Below are positions 16,990 to 25,388 of a DNA stretch of 52,298 nt, piece by piece; position 1 is the first letter of the stretch; each line of letters begins with the position of its first letter. This DNA is from Bacteroidales bacterium (lineage in GTDB: Bacteria > Bacteroidota > Bacteroidia > Bacteroidales > UBA7960), in NCBI GenBank assembly GCA_003552075.1, contig PUOJ01000050.1, positions 1 to 52,298 of the forward strand, written 5' to 3'. The notes beneath the pieces are model-generated. The model worked only from the letters and a program-made list of their open reading frames with translations, was not told where the DNA came from and did no database searches. Position numbers and translations under genes: made by a program.

Positions 16990-18294
16990 TTATTGAAACA
17001 AATCCTGCCGGTCTACCCGTTTCACCTCGAGTCCTTCGCGCAGCTCCCTGGAAACCAACCGATAGGGGCCGGTTACCACCAGCTGGCCCTCTTCCAGGCC
17101 TTCCCTGATCTCGATATGCTGGTTGTCCTGAATGCCGGAGCGCACCCGTTTCATGCGCACCTTCCCGTCCTCATAGAGGAAGACCACTTCCCGCTGACGG
17201 GTTACGCTTGACCTACCTGAGTCACCCTCTTCATCCTGCGCCGCTCCTTCGCGCGTTGTGACAGCCTGGATGGGCAGGGCCAACACGTCGGTGGCCCGTT
17301 CAGTCTGAATGTCCACTGTGGCAGACATTCCCGGGCGGAATGGCGAAAGGTGCGGCCGGTCGGCACGCTGAAGGTGGCTGTAGGATTCGGGGAGCACGCG
17401 TATGCGCACCTCAAAGTTGGTCACCTGGTCGTCAGACAACATGGCGGCGTCCGCTGAGTTGGCAATAGAGGTGACCACGCCGCGGAACTCCTCCCCGAAG
17501 TAGGCGTCCACCTGGATGAATGCGGTGTCGCCTTCGTTCACCCGGATGATGTCGTTCTCATTGACATCCACCTTCACCTCCATCGCATTGAGGTTGGCAA
17601 TGCGGATGATCTCGGTGCCCGCGTATTGTTGTGTGCCCACGACCCGTTCACCGACCTCGGCGTCGAGGCGCGACACCGTGCCATCCATTGGCGCAAAAAG
17701 GTTGGTTTTGCTGAGGTTGTCGCGGGCCTCGCGGACCCCGGCCTCGGCGCTCATCATCTGATAGCGGGCGGCTTCCTCGCTCTGCTTGCTGGCTTCTACG
17801 TCAGCTTCGGCCACCCGGTATTGGGAGTAGGCGTTGTCATATTCTGATTCGGAGATGGCATTTTCGTCAAAGAGCTGCTTGTTTCGCAGATAGTTGGATC
17901 GGGCGTTGACATACTGGGCTTCGCTTTGCAGCACCCGGGCACGCGAGTTGGCCAGGTTGGCCCGTGCCTGGTTCAGGCTGGCCTCCGCACGATCGAGCAT
18001 AGACTCATAGATGTCCGGGTTGATCCTTGCCAGCAGCTGTCCCCGCTCTACGTATTCGCCTTCTTCCACGTGCAGTTCAATGATCTCTCCGGAGACATCG
18101 GGAGCCATCTTCACCTCGGTAACGGGCCGCACCCGTCCATTGGTGGTCACAATTTCGACAATTTCACGGCGTTCGGCGGCCTCCACGCTGACCCGGTAAC
18201 CATCCTGGTCGCCGCCGCAGCGACCTATGATGCTGATGAGCACCAGTACGCCAACAATGATCAGTGTGATTTTAAGCCATTTTCGTTTTTTCAT
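16990..18294 (-). CDS. Efflux periplasmic adaptor (HlyD/MFP family)
   Basis: A 434-residue membrane fusion protein linking an inner-membrane transporter to a TolC-like channel. One N-terminal membrane helix spans about residues 7-23 (LKITLIIVGVLVLISII). Next is the split biotinyl-lipoyl-like domain (GRVRPVTEVKMAPDVSGEI and NLFAPMDGTVSRLDAEVGERV), separated by a long alpha-hairpin coiled coil (about residues 95-200). A beta-barrel domain (NVNENDIIRVNEGDTAFIQV) and a membrane-proximal domain follow. The long hairpin and RNLS-type tip are more like MacA-type adaptors. The gene directly follows the TolC-like gene (22-base gap), but no transporter is adjacent, so the partner (ABC MacB-like or RND) is encoded elsewhere. 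Confidence 0.92.
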   Translation of the reverse strand: MKKRKWLKITLIIVGVLVLISIIGRCGGDQDGYRVSVEAAERREIVEIVTTNGRVRPVTEVKMAPDVSGEIIELHVEEGEYVERGQLLARINPDIYESMLDRAEASLNQARANLANSRARVLQSEAQYVNARSNYLRNKQLFDENAISESEYDNAYSQYRVAEADVEASKQSEEAARYQMMSAEAGVREARDNLSKTNLFAPMDGTVSRLDAEVGERVVGTQQYAGTEIIRIANLNAMEVKVDVNENDIIRVNEGDTAFIQVDAYFGEEFRGVVTSIANSADAAMLSDDQVTNFEVRIRVLPESYSHLQRADRPHLSPFRPGMSATVDIQTERATDVLALPIQAVTTREGAAQDEEGDSGRSSVTRQREVVFLYEDGKVRMKRVRSGIQDNQHIEIREGLEEGQLVVTGPYRLVSRELREGLEVKRVDRQDLFQ

Positions 18295-18315
18295 GGTAAG
18301 CTGGGGTGTATCTTG

Positions 18316-19752
18316 TTAATCACGTAAGGTAATGGGGTTTCCTATGTAGAAGTCCAGGATCTGCACCCTGAAGACGTATTCGTATTTGGCCTGCAAAAGC
18401 TCCGACTGGGCTGTGGTGAGCCGGTTTTTCGCATCGTTGTACTCCAGGGTGTTGACCATGCCCACATTGAAGCGTTGCTCGGTGTACCGGAAGGACTCTT
18501 CCAGGGCCTCCACGTTTTTTTCGCTCGCCTTGTAGCGTTGAAGCGCGGCATGCGCATCCTGGTGCGCCTGTTCAATGGTTTTATAGAGTTCGTCACGCAC
18601 GATCTGCCTTTGCAGGCGGGCATTTTCCAGCGATATTGTCCTCTGGCTGATGTTGCTGCGCACCTGGAAGTTATTGAAAATGGGGATTTGCAGGTTTAAC
18701 CCGACGCTGCGGTTGAGGTTTTCGTCAATCTGGTCCATGAAGGGAATCACCTGAGATTCGTAATCAAAGGTGGGCGCAAACACGGCTTCACCAGACGCAG
18801 TCTGTCCGATTTGTTGCGGGTCGGTTTCGATCACCTCAGCGATCTCCAGGCGTGCTTCAGAATACCCGGTGCCCACGCTGCCGCTGAGTGACAGGGAGGG
18901 GTAGCGTCCGCCCCTGGCGATTTCCAATCCTTTTTCGGCGCTGGCTACCTGCATGTCGGCCGACCGGATGTCGGGCTGTATACGCACGGCAGTTTCGTAG
19001 AGCTGCAAGGGGGAATAGTCTACCGTTTCACTGGGTGCAATGCCGATGTCGGGCACTTCAATGGCAAACTCGATGTCTTCACGCAAGTCAAGCAATTGCA
19101 TCAGGTCAAGATAAGCCAGGCGCAATTGGTTTTCGGCATCCACCAGCTGCAGCTCTTCCGAAGCCATCTGCGCTTCGATGTTTAGCAGGCTGCCCCGTGC
19201 CAGGGTGCCGGCATCCACCAGCTTGGCGGTACGCTCCACTTGTTGCCTGGTGATGTCCAGCTGGTTGGCGGCCACCTCCACCAGCTCTTTGCTGAAGAGG
19301 ATCTGCAGATAGGCAGAGGCCACGGCCAGGGAAATGTCGTTTTCCATGGACTCCACATCATAGCGACTGGCCTCCAAGCTATAACGATCCTGTTCGATCA
19401 GGTTACGTATCCGGAAGCCATCAAAGAGGGTCACGCCGGTGCTCATGCTGAAATTGTTGGTTTGCACACGTTCAGTGACAAACTCATTGGTGATCGGGTC
19501 CAGCGTACGACCCCAGTTGTACCGGTGGGTAGCATTTGCGTTTAGTGACGGGTAGCGGTTGGCCCGGCTCTGGCGCAGGTTTTCTTCCGCTACGTCGACG
19601 CCAAGCCGCTGCTGCTGGATGCGCAGGTTGTTCTCTTTGGCGTGGTTTACGCAGTCTTCCAGGGTCCAGACCTCAGCCTGCTGCGCGGTCAATGCCAGGG
19701 GCAGCAAGAAGGTCAAGAAGACAGTGAGGATTAGGATGTTGGATCTTTTCAT
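18316..19752 (-). CDS. TolC family outer-membrane channel
   Basis: A 478-residue outer-membrane efflux protein. The signal peptide spans residues 1-24 (MKRSNILILTVFLTFLLPLA...TAQQ). Two OEP repeats follow, with the expected long helices (VWTLEDCVNHAKENNLRIQQQRLGVDVAEENL-type opening and FRYTEQRFNVGMVNTLEYNDAKNRL-type second repeat). Trimers form the outer-membrane beta-barrel and periplasmic tunnel used by efflux systems. The ATG at 19752 is chosen because it begins the signal peptide; the frame extends 11 codons further. It heads the tolC-adaptor-tsaB-divIC operon behind a candidate -7 box and a type C octamer array. Confidence 0.93.
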   Translation of the reverse strand: MKRSNILILTVFLTFLLPLALTAQQAEVWTLEDCVNHAKENNLRIQQQRLGVDVAEENLRQSRANRYPSLNANATHRYNWGRTLDPITNEFVTERVQTNNFSMSTGVTLFDGFRIRNLIEQDRYSLEASRYDVESMENDISLAVASAYLQILFSKELVEVAANQLDITRQQVERTAKLVDAGTLARGSLLNIEAQMASEELQLVDAENQLRLAYLDLMQLLDLREDIEFAIEVPDIGIAPSETVDYSPLQLYETAVRIQPDIRSADMQVASAEKGLEIARGGRYPSLSLSGSVGTGYSEARLEIAEVIETDPQQIGQTASGEAVFAPTFDYESQVIPFMDQIDENLNRSVGLNLQIPIFNNFQVRSNISQRTISLENARLQRQIVRDELYKTIEQAHQDAHAALQRYKASEKNVEALEESFRYTEQRFNVGMVNTLEYNDAKNRLTTAQSELLQAKYEYVFRVQILDFYIGNPITLRD

Positions 19753-19758
19753 AGGTGT

Positions 19759-19790
19759 ATAATGTCGAAAGGTCTTAAGGGCCAAAGGTC
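19759..19790 (-). repeat. Octamer array, type C, 4 units, before TolC-like gene
   Basis: On the minus strand: GACCTTTG, GCCCTTAA, GACCTTTC, GACATTAT. It ends 6 bases before the ATG at 19752, sense orientation. Confidence 0.7.
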
Positions 19791-19860
19791 ATGGGCGCTT
19801 TATTTTGCTCTTATAGTGTGAAATAGCAACATGGGCGGGCTGGGCTACCACAACAAAACA

Positions 19861-19868
19861 CAAAAGTA
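19861..19868 (-). promoter_or_regulatory. Candidate -7 box TACTTTTG for the efflux-tsaB operon
   Basis: Exact TAnnTTTG on the minus strand, giving a predicted leader of about 100 nt that includes the type C octamer array. Confidence 0.45.
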
Positions 19869-20010
19869 ACAAAGAATTGCCGATTCCTGATTAAGTGAAC
19901 CATAAATTCATCTCTTTTGTTTATCTTTAGTGGACATAAAGATTCATATAGACAAACCGGCCCCAGGCTTCGACTTTATCCGCAGCACGATTGTCGCTTC
20001 TGGGCTATTT

Positions 20011-20050
20011 GACCTTTCGACATTCAGACATTTTGACCTTTAGACTTTTT
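20011..20050 (+). repeat. Octamer array, type C, 5 units, before TIGR01777 epimerase
   Basis: GACCTTTC, GACATTCA, GACATTTT, GACCTTTA and GACTTTTT in strict 8-bp register. The array ends 4 bases before the ATG at 20055, sense orientation. Confidence 0.88.
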
Positions 20051-20054
20051 TCCC

Positions 20055-20933
20055 ATGAAAATTGCAATCAGTGGCACAACTGGGTTTTTGGGCGGCAAGG
20101 CTGCCAATTTGTTTCAACTGCAGGGACACGAGGTGATGGCCCTTACGCGGGCACATTTTCGAAAGGACGCGGCGGTGCTGGCAGACCTTTTGCACGACGT
20201 GGATGTGATCATTCATCTGGCGGGGGCCCCGATCATCAAGCGCTGGACGAAAAAGCACATGCGCAGGATTTACGACAGCAGGATACTGACCACCGCCAAG
20301 CTGACAGATGCCATGCACTTGATGGCCATCCCGCCGCATACGTTCATCTCCGCATCAGCCGTGGGGATCTACCCGGAAGCGGGGGTCCATGATGAGCGCA
20401 GCAAGGCGGTGGCCGACAATTTCCTGGGCAAGGTATGCCGCGACTGGGAAGAAGCGGCTTCGAATGTTCCTGCGGGCTGCCGGCCGGTAATGTTGCGCTT
20501 TGGCATCGTATTGGGCAAGGATGGAGGGGCACTGAAACAGATGGCACCGCCTTTTAAGCTGGGGCTGGGCGGACGGATCGGCAATGGCAGGCAGATGATG
20601 CCCTGGGTCCACGTGGAAGACGCCCTGGCTGCGATCGATTTTGCAAGCACAAAGAAACAGCTTAAAGGTCCGGTAAACGTGTGTGCTCCGGAGGCGGTCG
20701 ACAACAGGCACTTCACCAAAACGCTCGCAAAAAGCCTGAACCGTCCGGCATTTTTCCCGCTTCCAGCCTTCATGCTCAGGCTCGTCTTTGGCAAAGGGGC
20801 CATTGTGCTCACCAGGGGGCAACAGGTCACGCCGGCGCGACTCCAGGAAAACGACTTCAACTTTCGTTTTCCCACACTTGACGATGCCCTTGGAGACATC
20901 TTTGCCGGCTCAGACGGCACCAACAAGGCTTGA
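20055..20933 (+). CDS. TIGR01777 family NAD(P)-dependent epimerase/reductase
   Basis: A 292-residue atypical short-chain dehydrogenase of the TIGR01777/YfcH family. The dinucleotide loop is GTTGFLG (residues 7-13). The family-specific HLAGAPIIKRWTKKHMRRIYDSR segment follows near residues 54-76, then SASAVGIYP and LRFGIVLGKDGGALKQM. The C-terminal DUF1731-type tail has NVCAPEAVDNRHFTKTLAK and GQQVTPARL. Substrate and physiological role of this widely distributed family are unsettled (a cell-division inhibitor label on some entries is historical). It stands alone behind a type C octamer array. Confidence 0.92.
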   Translation: MKIAISGTTGFLGGKAANLFQLQGHEVMALTRAHFRKDAAVLADLLHDVDVIIHLAGAPIIKRWTKKHMRRIYDSRILTTAKLTDAMHLMAIPPHTFISASAVGIYPEAGVHDERSKAVADNFLGKVCRDWEEAASNVPAGCRPVMLRFGIVLGKDGGALKQMAPPFKLGLGGRIGNGRQMMPWVHVEDALAAIDFASTKKQLKGPVNVCAPEAVDNRHFTKTLAKSLNRPAFFPLPAFMLRLVFGKGAIVLTRGQQVTPARLQENDFNFRFPTLDDALGDIFAGSDGTNKA

Positions 20934-20971
20934 ATTGCCCGTATAAACCCTTGAAATGCCCGTATAAGCCC
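20930..20971 (+). repeat. 21-bp direct repeat at the end of the epimerase gene
   Basis: TTGAAWTGCCCGTATAARCCC occurs twice back to back (20930-20950 and 20951-20971). The first copy overlaps the epimerase stop codon. Confidence 0.85.
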
Positions 20972-21140
20972 AAGAAACGTGCACAAGCTTGCAGGTGCTT
21001 TGACCAAGTGATCATAAGAGACTGGGAGGCAGTAACAAGGCTGCGGGTTCGCTTGCCACGTGTCCATATGAAACCCCCATGACAAGGTTTTTGACACAGA
21101 GTGGGGTGATTATTGTCATGGGGGGCATTCAGATTAAGTG

Positions 21141-21201
21141 GGCTATTGGCTATTGGCTATTGGCAATAAAGCCAAAAGCTAAAAGCCAACAGCCAATGGC
21201 A
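21141..21201. repeat. Type B heptamer array with inverted arm
   Basis: Three TTGGCTA-type units are followed after a short AT-rich loop by AGCCAAAAGC, AAAAGCCAAC and AGCCAATGGC. The whole can fold into a long imperfect hairpin. Confidence 0.8.
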
Positions 21202-21346
21202 GCCCTGCTGAAAACACAAGCGCCAGATAACCAATAAGTTGACCTTTTATAAACAGATGATAAGATGGATCTGGCCCTTCAGCAACAACCTATAGGGAAG
21301 TCTGCATTTTTTTATATCTTTACAGTCTTGTTTTCATGGTTGCAGA

Positions 21347-21391
21347 GGGAAAACCAACATACGTAACTGTTGCGGTTTTCCCTTTCTTTTT
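21347..21391 (+). terminator. Early terminator/attenuator in the radA leader
   Basis: A perfect 9-bp stem GGGAAAACC/GGTTTTCCC (21347-21355 and 21374-21382) is followed by TTTCTTTTT. It lies about 25 bases after the TATCTTTA box, so the promoter would give either a small RNA or an attenuated leader. Confidence 0.6.
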
Positions 21392-21600
21392 ACACGGCCC
21401 TGGCACACCTGTTTTTTTGTTGCTGGCCGACAGCAGTACCCCGCAGCATCATGAAGCCCTGGGCCCCGGTGTCACAGAGGCAGCGCCCATCATGCTGTTC
21501 CGGTTAAGGCGAAGGGGAGCTGTACGGGAAGCGGGTTGCTCCCTGTGCAAAAAAGCGCGTCAGACATGGCCTGGGTTTTCTGGGGGTCTGTTTGGCCACG

Positions 21601-21651
21601 ACACGGGAAGGTCAATGTGCGGGCCTGCTAAAACGCAGCGTTGACATGAAA
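21601..21651 (+). repeat. GGCTAA leader element, copy C (before radA)
   Basis: GGGAAGGTCAATGTGCGGG, CCTGCTAAAACG and CAGCGTTGACATGAAAAC match the tails of copies A and B before pfkA; AGCGTTGACATGA is identical. The element ends 37 bases before the radA ATG. Confidence 0.7.
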
Positions 21652-21688
21652 ACAGCATGGCTTATACACTACAAAAAACACAGGATTT

Positions 21689-23059
21689 ATGACCAGGGTA
21701 AAGACCGCTTTTTTCTGCAGCAGTTGTGGCGCTCAGTCGCCCAAGTGGATGGGGCGCTGCACCTCTTGTGGCGAATGGAACACCTATGTGGAAGAGGTGC
21801 TACAGAAGGATGCAAAGGGTGGCCGTGCCTCATCGGGCGCTGCGGCACACCGGACCTCATCCCGTCCCACCCTCATCCACGAGGTGAAAAGCGACACGGT
21901 TGCGCGCAGCTTTTCGGGCAGCGGAGAGCTGGACCGGGTCCTGGGCGGCGGCATTGTTCCCGGTGCGCTAATGCTGATCGGCGGGGAGCCCGGCATCGGC
22001 AAGTCCACGCTGATGCTGCAAGTGGCCATGCAGATGAAGGATAAGAAGGTGCTGTACATCTCCGGCGAGGAAAGCGAGATGCAGCTGAGCATGCGGGCCC
22101 GGCGCCTGGGGCACGAACACCCGGCCTGTTATGTGCTCACCGCCACGGACACCGGCAGCATCTTCACCCATGTGGACAGCCTCAAGCCCGACATCGTGGT
22201 GATCGACTCCATCCAGACACTGACCACGCCGCACCTGGACTCTGCTGCCGGAAGCATCTCACAGATCCGGGAATGTGCCGCTGAATTTCAGCGCCACGCC
22301 AAGGAGTCTGGCACCCCGGTCTTTCTCATCGGGCACATCACCAAGGAAGGTGCACTCGCCGGGCCTAAGCTGCTGGAGCATATGGTAGACACGGTCCTGC
22401 AGTTTGAAGGTGACCACAACCACATGTACCGCATCCTGCGGGCCGCCAAAAACCGTTTTGGAAGCACGAGCGAACTGGGCATTTATGAGATGCACGAGAA
22501 AGGTCTGCGCGAAGTGACCAACCCCTCCGAGCTCCTGCTTTCCCAGCGCGAGGATTCCGTGAGCGGGGTGACCATCTCGGCTACCATCGAAGGGATGCGC
22601 CCCATGCTGATCGAAACGCAAGCCCTGGTCAGCTCCGCAGCATACGGCACGCCACAACGCTCTGCTACCGGCTTCGACCTCCGGCGGATGAATATGCTGC
22701 TGGCCGTGCTGGAAAAGCGATGCGGCTTCCGCATTGCCGCAAAGGATGTCTTCCTCAACGTCACCGGTGGACTCAAGGTGGATGATCCGGCCATTGACCT
22801 GGGGGTGATCTGTGCCGTGCTCTCTTCGAATGAAGACATCGCGATCAGCGAGAAGTGCTGCTTTGCCGCAGAGGTAGGGCTTACCGGTGAAATCAGGCCG
22901 GTAACGCGCATCGGACAACGCATCTCAGAGGCTAGCAAGCTTGGCTTCGAAGAAATCTTCATCTCCAAACACAACATGAAAGGCATCCCGGAGCACAACG
23001 ACATCAAGGTTCACCCGGTGACACGCATCGACCAGGTGTTCTCCCACCTGTTTGGATAA
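21689..23059 (+). CDS. radA: DNA repair protein RadA
   Basis: A 456-residue RadA (Sms), a hexameric helicase-like ATPase that promotes branch migration in recombination repair and transformation. The zinc finger uses C10, C13, C24 and C27. The RecA-like core has Walker A GGEPGIGKST (near residue 97) and the RadA-specific KNRFGS motif (near residue 255). The C-terminal Lon-protease-like domain contains GGLKVDDPAIDLGV and the closing VTRIDQVFSHLF. Length matches the family. The long leader with a terminator and the GGCTAA element suggests transcriptional or RNA-level control. A double-hairpin repeat follows the stop. Confidence 0.97.
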   Translation: MTRVKTAFFCSSCGAQSPKWMGRCTSCGEWNTYVEEVLQKDAKGGRASSGAAAHRTSSRPTLIHEVKSDTVARSFSGSGELDRVLGGGIVPGALMLIGGEPGIGKSTLMLQVAMQMKDKKVLYISGEESEMQLSMRARRLGHEHPACYVLTATDTGSIFTHVDSLKPDIVVIDSIQTLTTPHLDSAAGSISQIRECAAEFQRHAKESGTPVFLIGHITKEGALAGPKLLEHMVDTVLQFEGDHNHMYRILRAAKNRFGSTSELGIYEMHEKGLREVTNPSELLLSQREDSVSGVTISATIEGMRPMLIETQALVSSAAYGTPQRSATGFDLRRMNMLLAVLEKRCGFRIAAKDVFLNVTGGLKVDDPAIDLGVICAVLSSNEDIAISEKCCFAAEVGLTGEIRPVTRIGQRISEASKLGFEEIFISKHNMKGIPEHNDIKVHPVTRIDQVFSHLFG

Positions 23060-23066
23060 CCTAATT

Positions 23067-23170
23067 TACATGTGTGTATTTCCCTGCAAGGAAAAAGGCT
23101 CGCTTTTTTGGGGCTGCCCCATACATGATGTGTTTCCCTGAAAGGAAAATGCTCGCATTTTGAAGCAGTA
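23067..23170 (+). repeat. 55-bp tandem repeat of paired hairpins after radA
   Basis: Each unit starts TACATG, then carries TTTCC/GGAAA (loops CTGCAA and CTGAAA) and a second, overlapping hairpin: AAAAAG-GCTCG-CTTTTT in unit 1 and AAAATG-CTCG-CATTTT in unit 2. The second-stem differences are compensatory. Unit 1 ends in a T-run and could terminate radA. Confidence 0.8.
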
Positions 23171-23403
23171 CATCATTAATGGATACCTGGCTAACCTGAA
23201 TTCTTCTACAGGCTAAAAACATCCTGATGGCAGATCGTACAATTACTTGCCACTGTGGCGATACTTCCCCAACTTGTGGCTGCCAGCCACAGCTGCCACG
23301 GCTTTTCTCCTCCCCAAAAGATCATTGAGCAGCTATAAACTGCTGACTATCAAAGGGAAAGTGGCGGATTTGTCGTGGGCGGGTGCTTTCTGGCACAAAT
23401 TTT

Positions 23404-23411
23404 TATCTTTG
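23404..23411 (+). promoter_or_regulatory. -7 box TATCTTTG before DJ-1 lipoprotein
   Basis: Exact TAnnTTTG. An in-frame ATG at 23416 begins 5 bases after the box, the same geometry as trpS and the acyltransferase gene. This suggests a leaderless or nearly leaderless mRNA. Confidence 0.6.
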
Positions 23412-23415
23412 TGTG

Positions 23416-24084
23416 ATGCGAACCCTAAACTTCAAGCTTATGAGACACACAATGAAATTTATCCCGGTATTGGGACTGTTATTTGTTTTTGCTGCCTGTC
23501 AGCCAGAGGTGCACCACGAGGCAGAGGTGGTTGACCCTATACATGTGGCCGTGCTCACAGGAGAGGGCTTCCACGATGGTGAGGCCTACATGCCCATTGG
23601 CTACCTTGTAAATCGTGGTGCTGTGGTGACCGTGATCGGATCCGAGACCGGTCTGGTAACCGCATACAATAGCGACTTCACCATTCAAGTCGAAAAAACC
23701 GTGGATGAGGTGGCTGTGGACGACTTTGACGCTTTGATTCTCCCTGGTGGACAGGCACCATCCGCCCTGCGTGAGCACGAGTCGGTGGTAAACTTTGCCC
23801 GTGACTTTTTTGATTCGGGCAAAACGGTGGCGGCCATCTGCCACGGACCGCAGATCCTGATCACGGCGGGCGTGATGGACGGACTGAATGCCACTGGTTT
23901 TGGTGGCATCCAGGAGGAAATGGAAGAAGCCGGAGTGAACTACCAGGATGAATCGGTGGTGATTCACGACAACCTGATCACTTCCCGCACTCCTCCGGAC
24001 CTGTATGATTTCTCCCTTGCGATCGAACAGGCCATCATGCTGGAGCCCACAATTGAAGACATTCCGGAGCAGCCTGGGGTTTAA
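23416..24084 (+). CDS. DJ-1/PfpI family protein, predicted lipoprotein
   Basis: A class I glutamine-amidotransferase-like (DJ-1/PfpI) domain on an exported lipoprotein. Counting from the ATG at 23452, the lipobox is LLFVFAAC with C16. An acidic stretch (EVHHEAEVVDP) follows. The domain includes VAVLTGEGFHDGEAY, FDALILPGGQAPSALR and the nucleophile elbow AICHGPQIL with Cys130. Family members include intracellular proteases, chaperones and glyoxalases; an exported version is less usual. The start could be 23416, 23440 or 23452. The first sits exactly 5 bases after the -7 box, as in two other genes here, but the last gives the more standard signal peptide. It is monocistronic. Confidence 0.87.
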   Translation: MRTLNFKLMRHTMKFIPVLGLLFVFAACQPEVHHEAEVVDPIHVAVLTGEGFHDGEAYMPIGYLVNRGAVVTVIGSETGLVTAYNSDFTIQVEKTVDEVAVDDFDALILPGGQAPSALREHESVVNFARDFFDSGKTVAAICHGPQILITAGVMDGLNATGFGGIQEEMEEAGVNYQDESVVIHDNLITSRTPPDLYDFSLAIEQAIMLEPTIEDIPEQPGV

Positions 24085-24242
24085 TTGACGCACATTCCCG
24101 GCCCCGGCAGGCTTGTCAAAACAGGCAGGCTGCCGCCGGGAGTGGCCATCTTATAAACCCTCTGTTCTATCTTTTTCGATGACAACCCTGGTCCTGGCCA
24201 ATGATGCAGGTGCAGGTGTCATCGGTTAAAACGGTTATTGAC

Positions 24243-25388
24243 ATGCCATTAATGACGAGAAAGATTTTTCACGAACTTGCTGAAGTAAAACAACACCCTT
24301 GTGTTTCCATTTATATCCCCACCGAGCGCGTGGGTGAAAACAAAAAGGCCTGGATCCGTTTCAAGAACCTGGTGCAGGAAACAAGAAATGAGCTGCACGA
24401 GCGGGGCATGCAGGGGCAAAAGATTCTGGAGTTTACACAACCGCTGGATATGCTTCTTGATGATTCAGAGGTGTGGCGACACATGTCCGACGGGCTGGCC
24501 GTATTTCTCAGTCCGGGAAAGTTCGCCTATTCCACCTTCCCTATTCGCTTCAAGGATTATGCGGAGGTAAACGCCCACTTTTACCTGTTGCCGCTGATGC
24601 CGGTCTTCAACGGGGACGGTCGTTTTTTCATCCTGGCGCTCAGCCTTAACCAGGTGCGGCTGCTGGAGGGCACCCGGGACCACGTAATTGAGATCCCGGT
24701 TGATGACCTGGTGCCGCAGACCATGGAAGAAACCGTGGGTGCGGACTACGAGCAAAAGTCCATACAGTACCGGACGGGCCAGACCGGTGGCGAGCAGGGA
24801 CTTTACCACGGACAGGGGCGTGGCAAGGACTTTAAAAAGGAGGAGGTGGCCAAGCATCTTCGTGAGGTAGACAGGGGCCTGGCAGGCTTGCTACAGGGCC
24901 ATGACGCGCCCCTCGTGGTGGCCGGCGTGGACTACGTATTTGCGATTTACCGGGATCTGTGTGCATACAACCGCCTGTTTAAGAAGCATATTTCCGGCAA
25001 CCCTGATGAGATGCACATGCAGGAGCTGCACCAGAAGGCCTGGCCGCTGCTGGAGGATTATTTTATGAAGCATCGCCGCGACACGCTCAGGCAATACGAC
25101 TTTCTGGCGAGCAAGGGCCGGACGACCTCCATACTTGCCGACATCGTATTTGCCGCAGACGAAGGCCGGGTGGACTCCCTGTTCGTGGCAAAGGACCAGC
25201 GGGCATATGGTTTGGTGGACAGGGAAAGCCACGCGGTGCAGCTTCAGGAAGAAAAAACGAAGGAAAACCATTGCTTGCTCGACAGGGCAGCGAAGGCCAC
25301 GTTCATGCAGGGAGGCCGGGTTTACCTGCTTGACTGGGAGGAAATGCCGGAAAAAGAATCGGTGGCCACGGCCACCTTGCGGTATTAA
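24243..25388 (+). CDS. Bacterial archaeo-eukaryotic release factor-like protein (baeRF family)
   Basis: A 381-residue protein related to the eRF1/Pelota-like baeRF families, probably family 3 or similar. The opening HPCVSIYIPTER (near residue 20), the mid-region LAGLLQGHDAPLVVAGVDYVFAIYRDL, and HISGNPDEMHMQELHQKAWPLLED fit these families. The C-terminal L7Ae-like segment RVDSLFVAKDQRAYGLV also fits. These families are thought to act on ribosomes, possibly in rescue under stress, but are experimentally little known. No GGQ peptide-release tripeptide is apparent. Start codons at 24201 and 24252 are also possible. Its stop overlaps the response-regulator stop on the other strand by 4 bases. Confidence 0.72.
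   Translation: MPLMTRKIFHELAEVKQHPCVSIYIPTERVGENKKAWIRFKNLVQETRNELHERGMQGQKILEFTQPLDMLLDDSEVWRHMSDGLAVFLSPGKFAYSTFPIRFKDYAEVNAHFYLLPLMPVFNGDGRFFILALSLNQVRLLEGTRDHVIEIPVDDLVPQTMEETVGADYEQKSIQYRTGQTGGEQGLYHGQGRGKDFKKEEVAKHLREVDRGLAGLLQGHDAPLVVAGVDYVFAIYRDLCAYNRLFKKHISGNPDEMHMQELHQKAWPLLEDYFMKHRRDTLRQYDFLASKGRTTSILADIVFAADEGRVDSLFVAKDQRAYGLVDRESHAVQLQEEKTKENHCLLDRAAKATFMQGGRVYLLDWEEMPEKESVATATLRY

Larger units (their letters stand above)
20972..21688. other. ~700-base structured intergenic region before radA
   Basis: No convincing gene. It contains a type B heptamer inverted repeat (21141-21201), a TATCTTTA -7-like box (21315-21322), an early intrinsic terminator (21347-21391), a further structured stretch, and GGCTAA element copy C (21601-21651). 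A 102-codon frame starting at 21336 has no family resemblance and crosses the terminator, so it is not called. Confidence 0.6.

Noticed and set aside
21336-21644. 102-codon frame directly after a -7-like box, considered as a radA-linked gene
   Set aside because: Crosses a perfect terminator hairpin and the GGCTAA element; composition (Pro/Gly/Arg) and lack of any domain fit non-coding leader.
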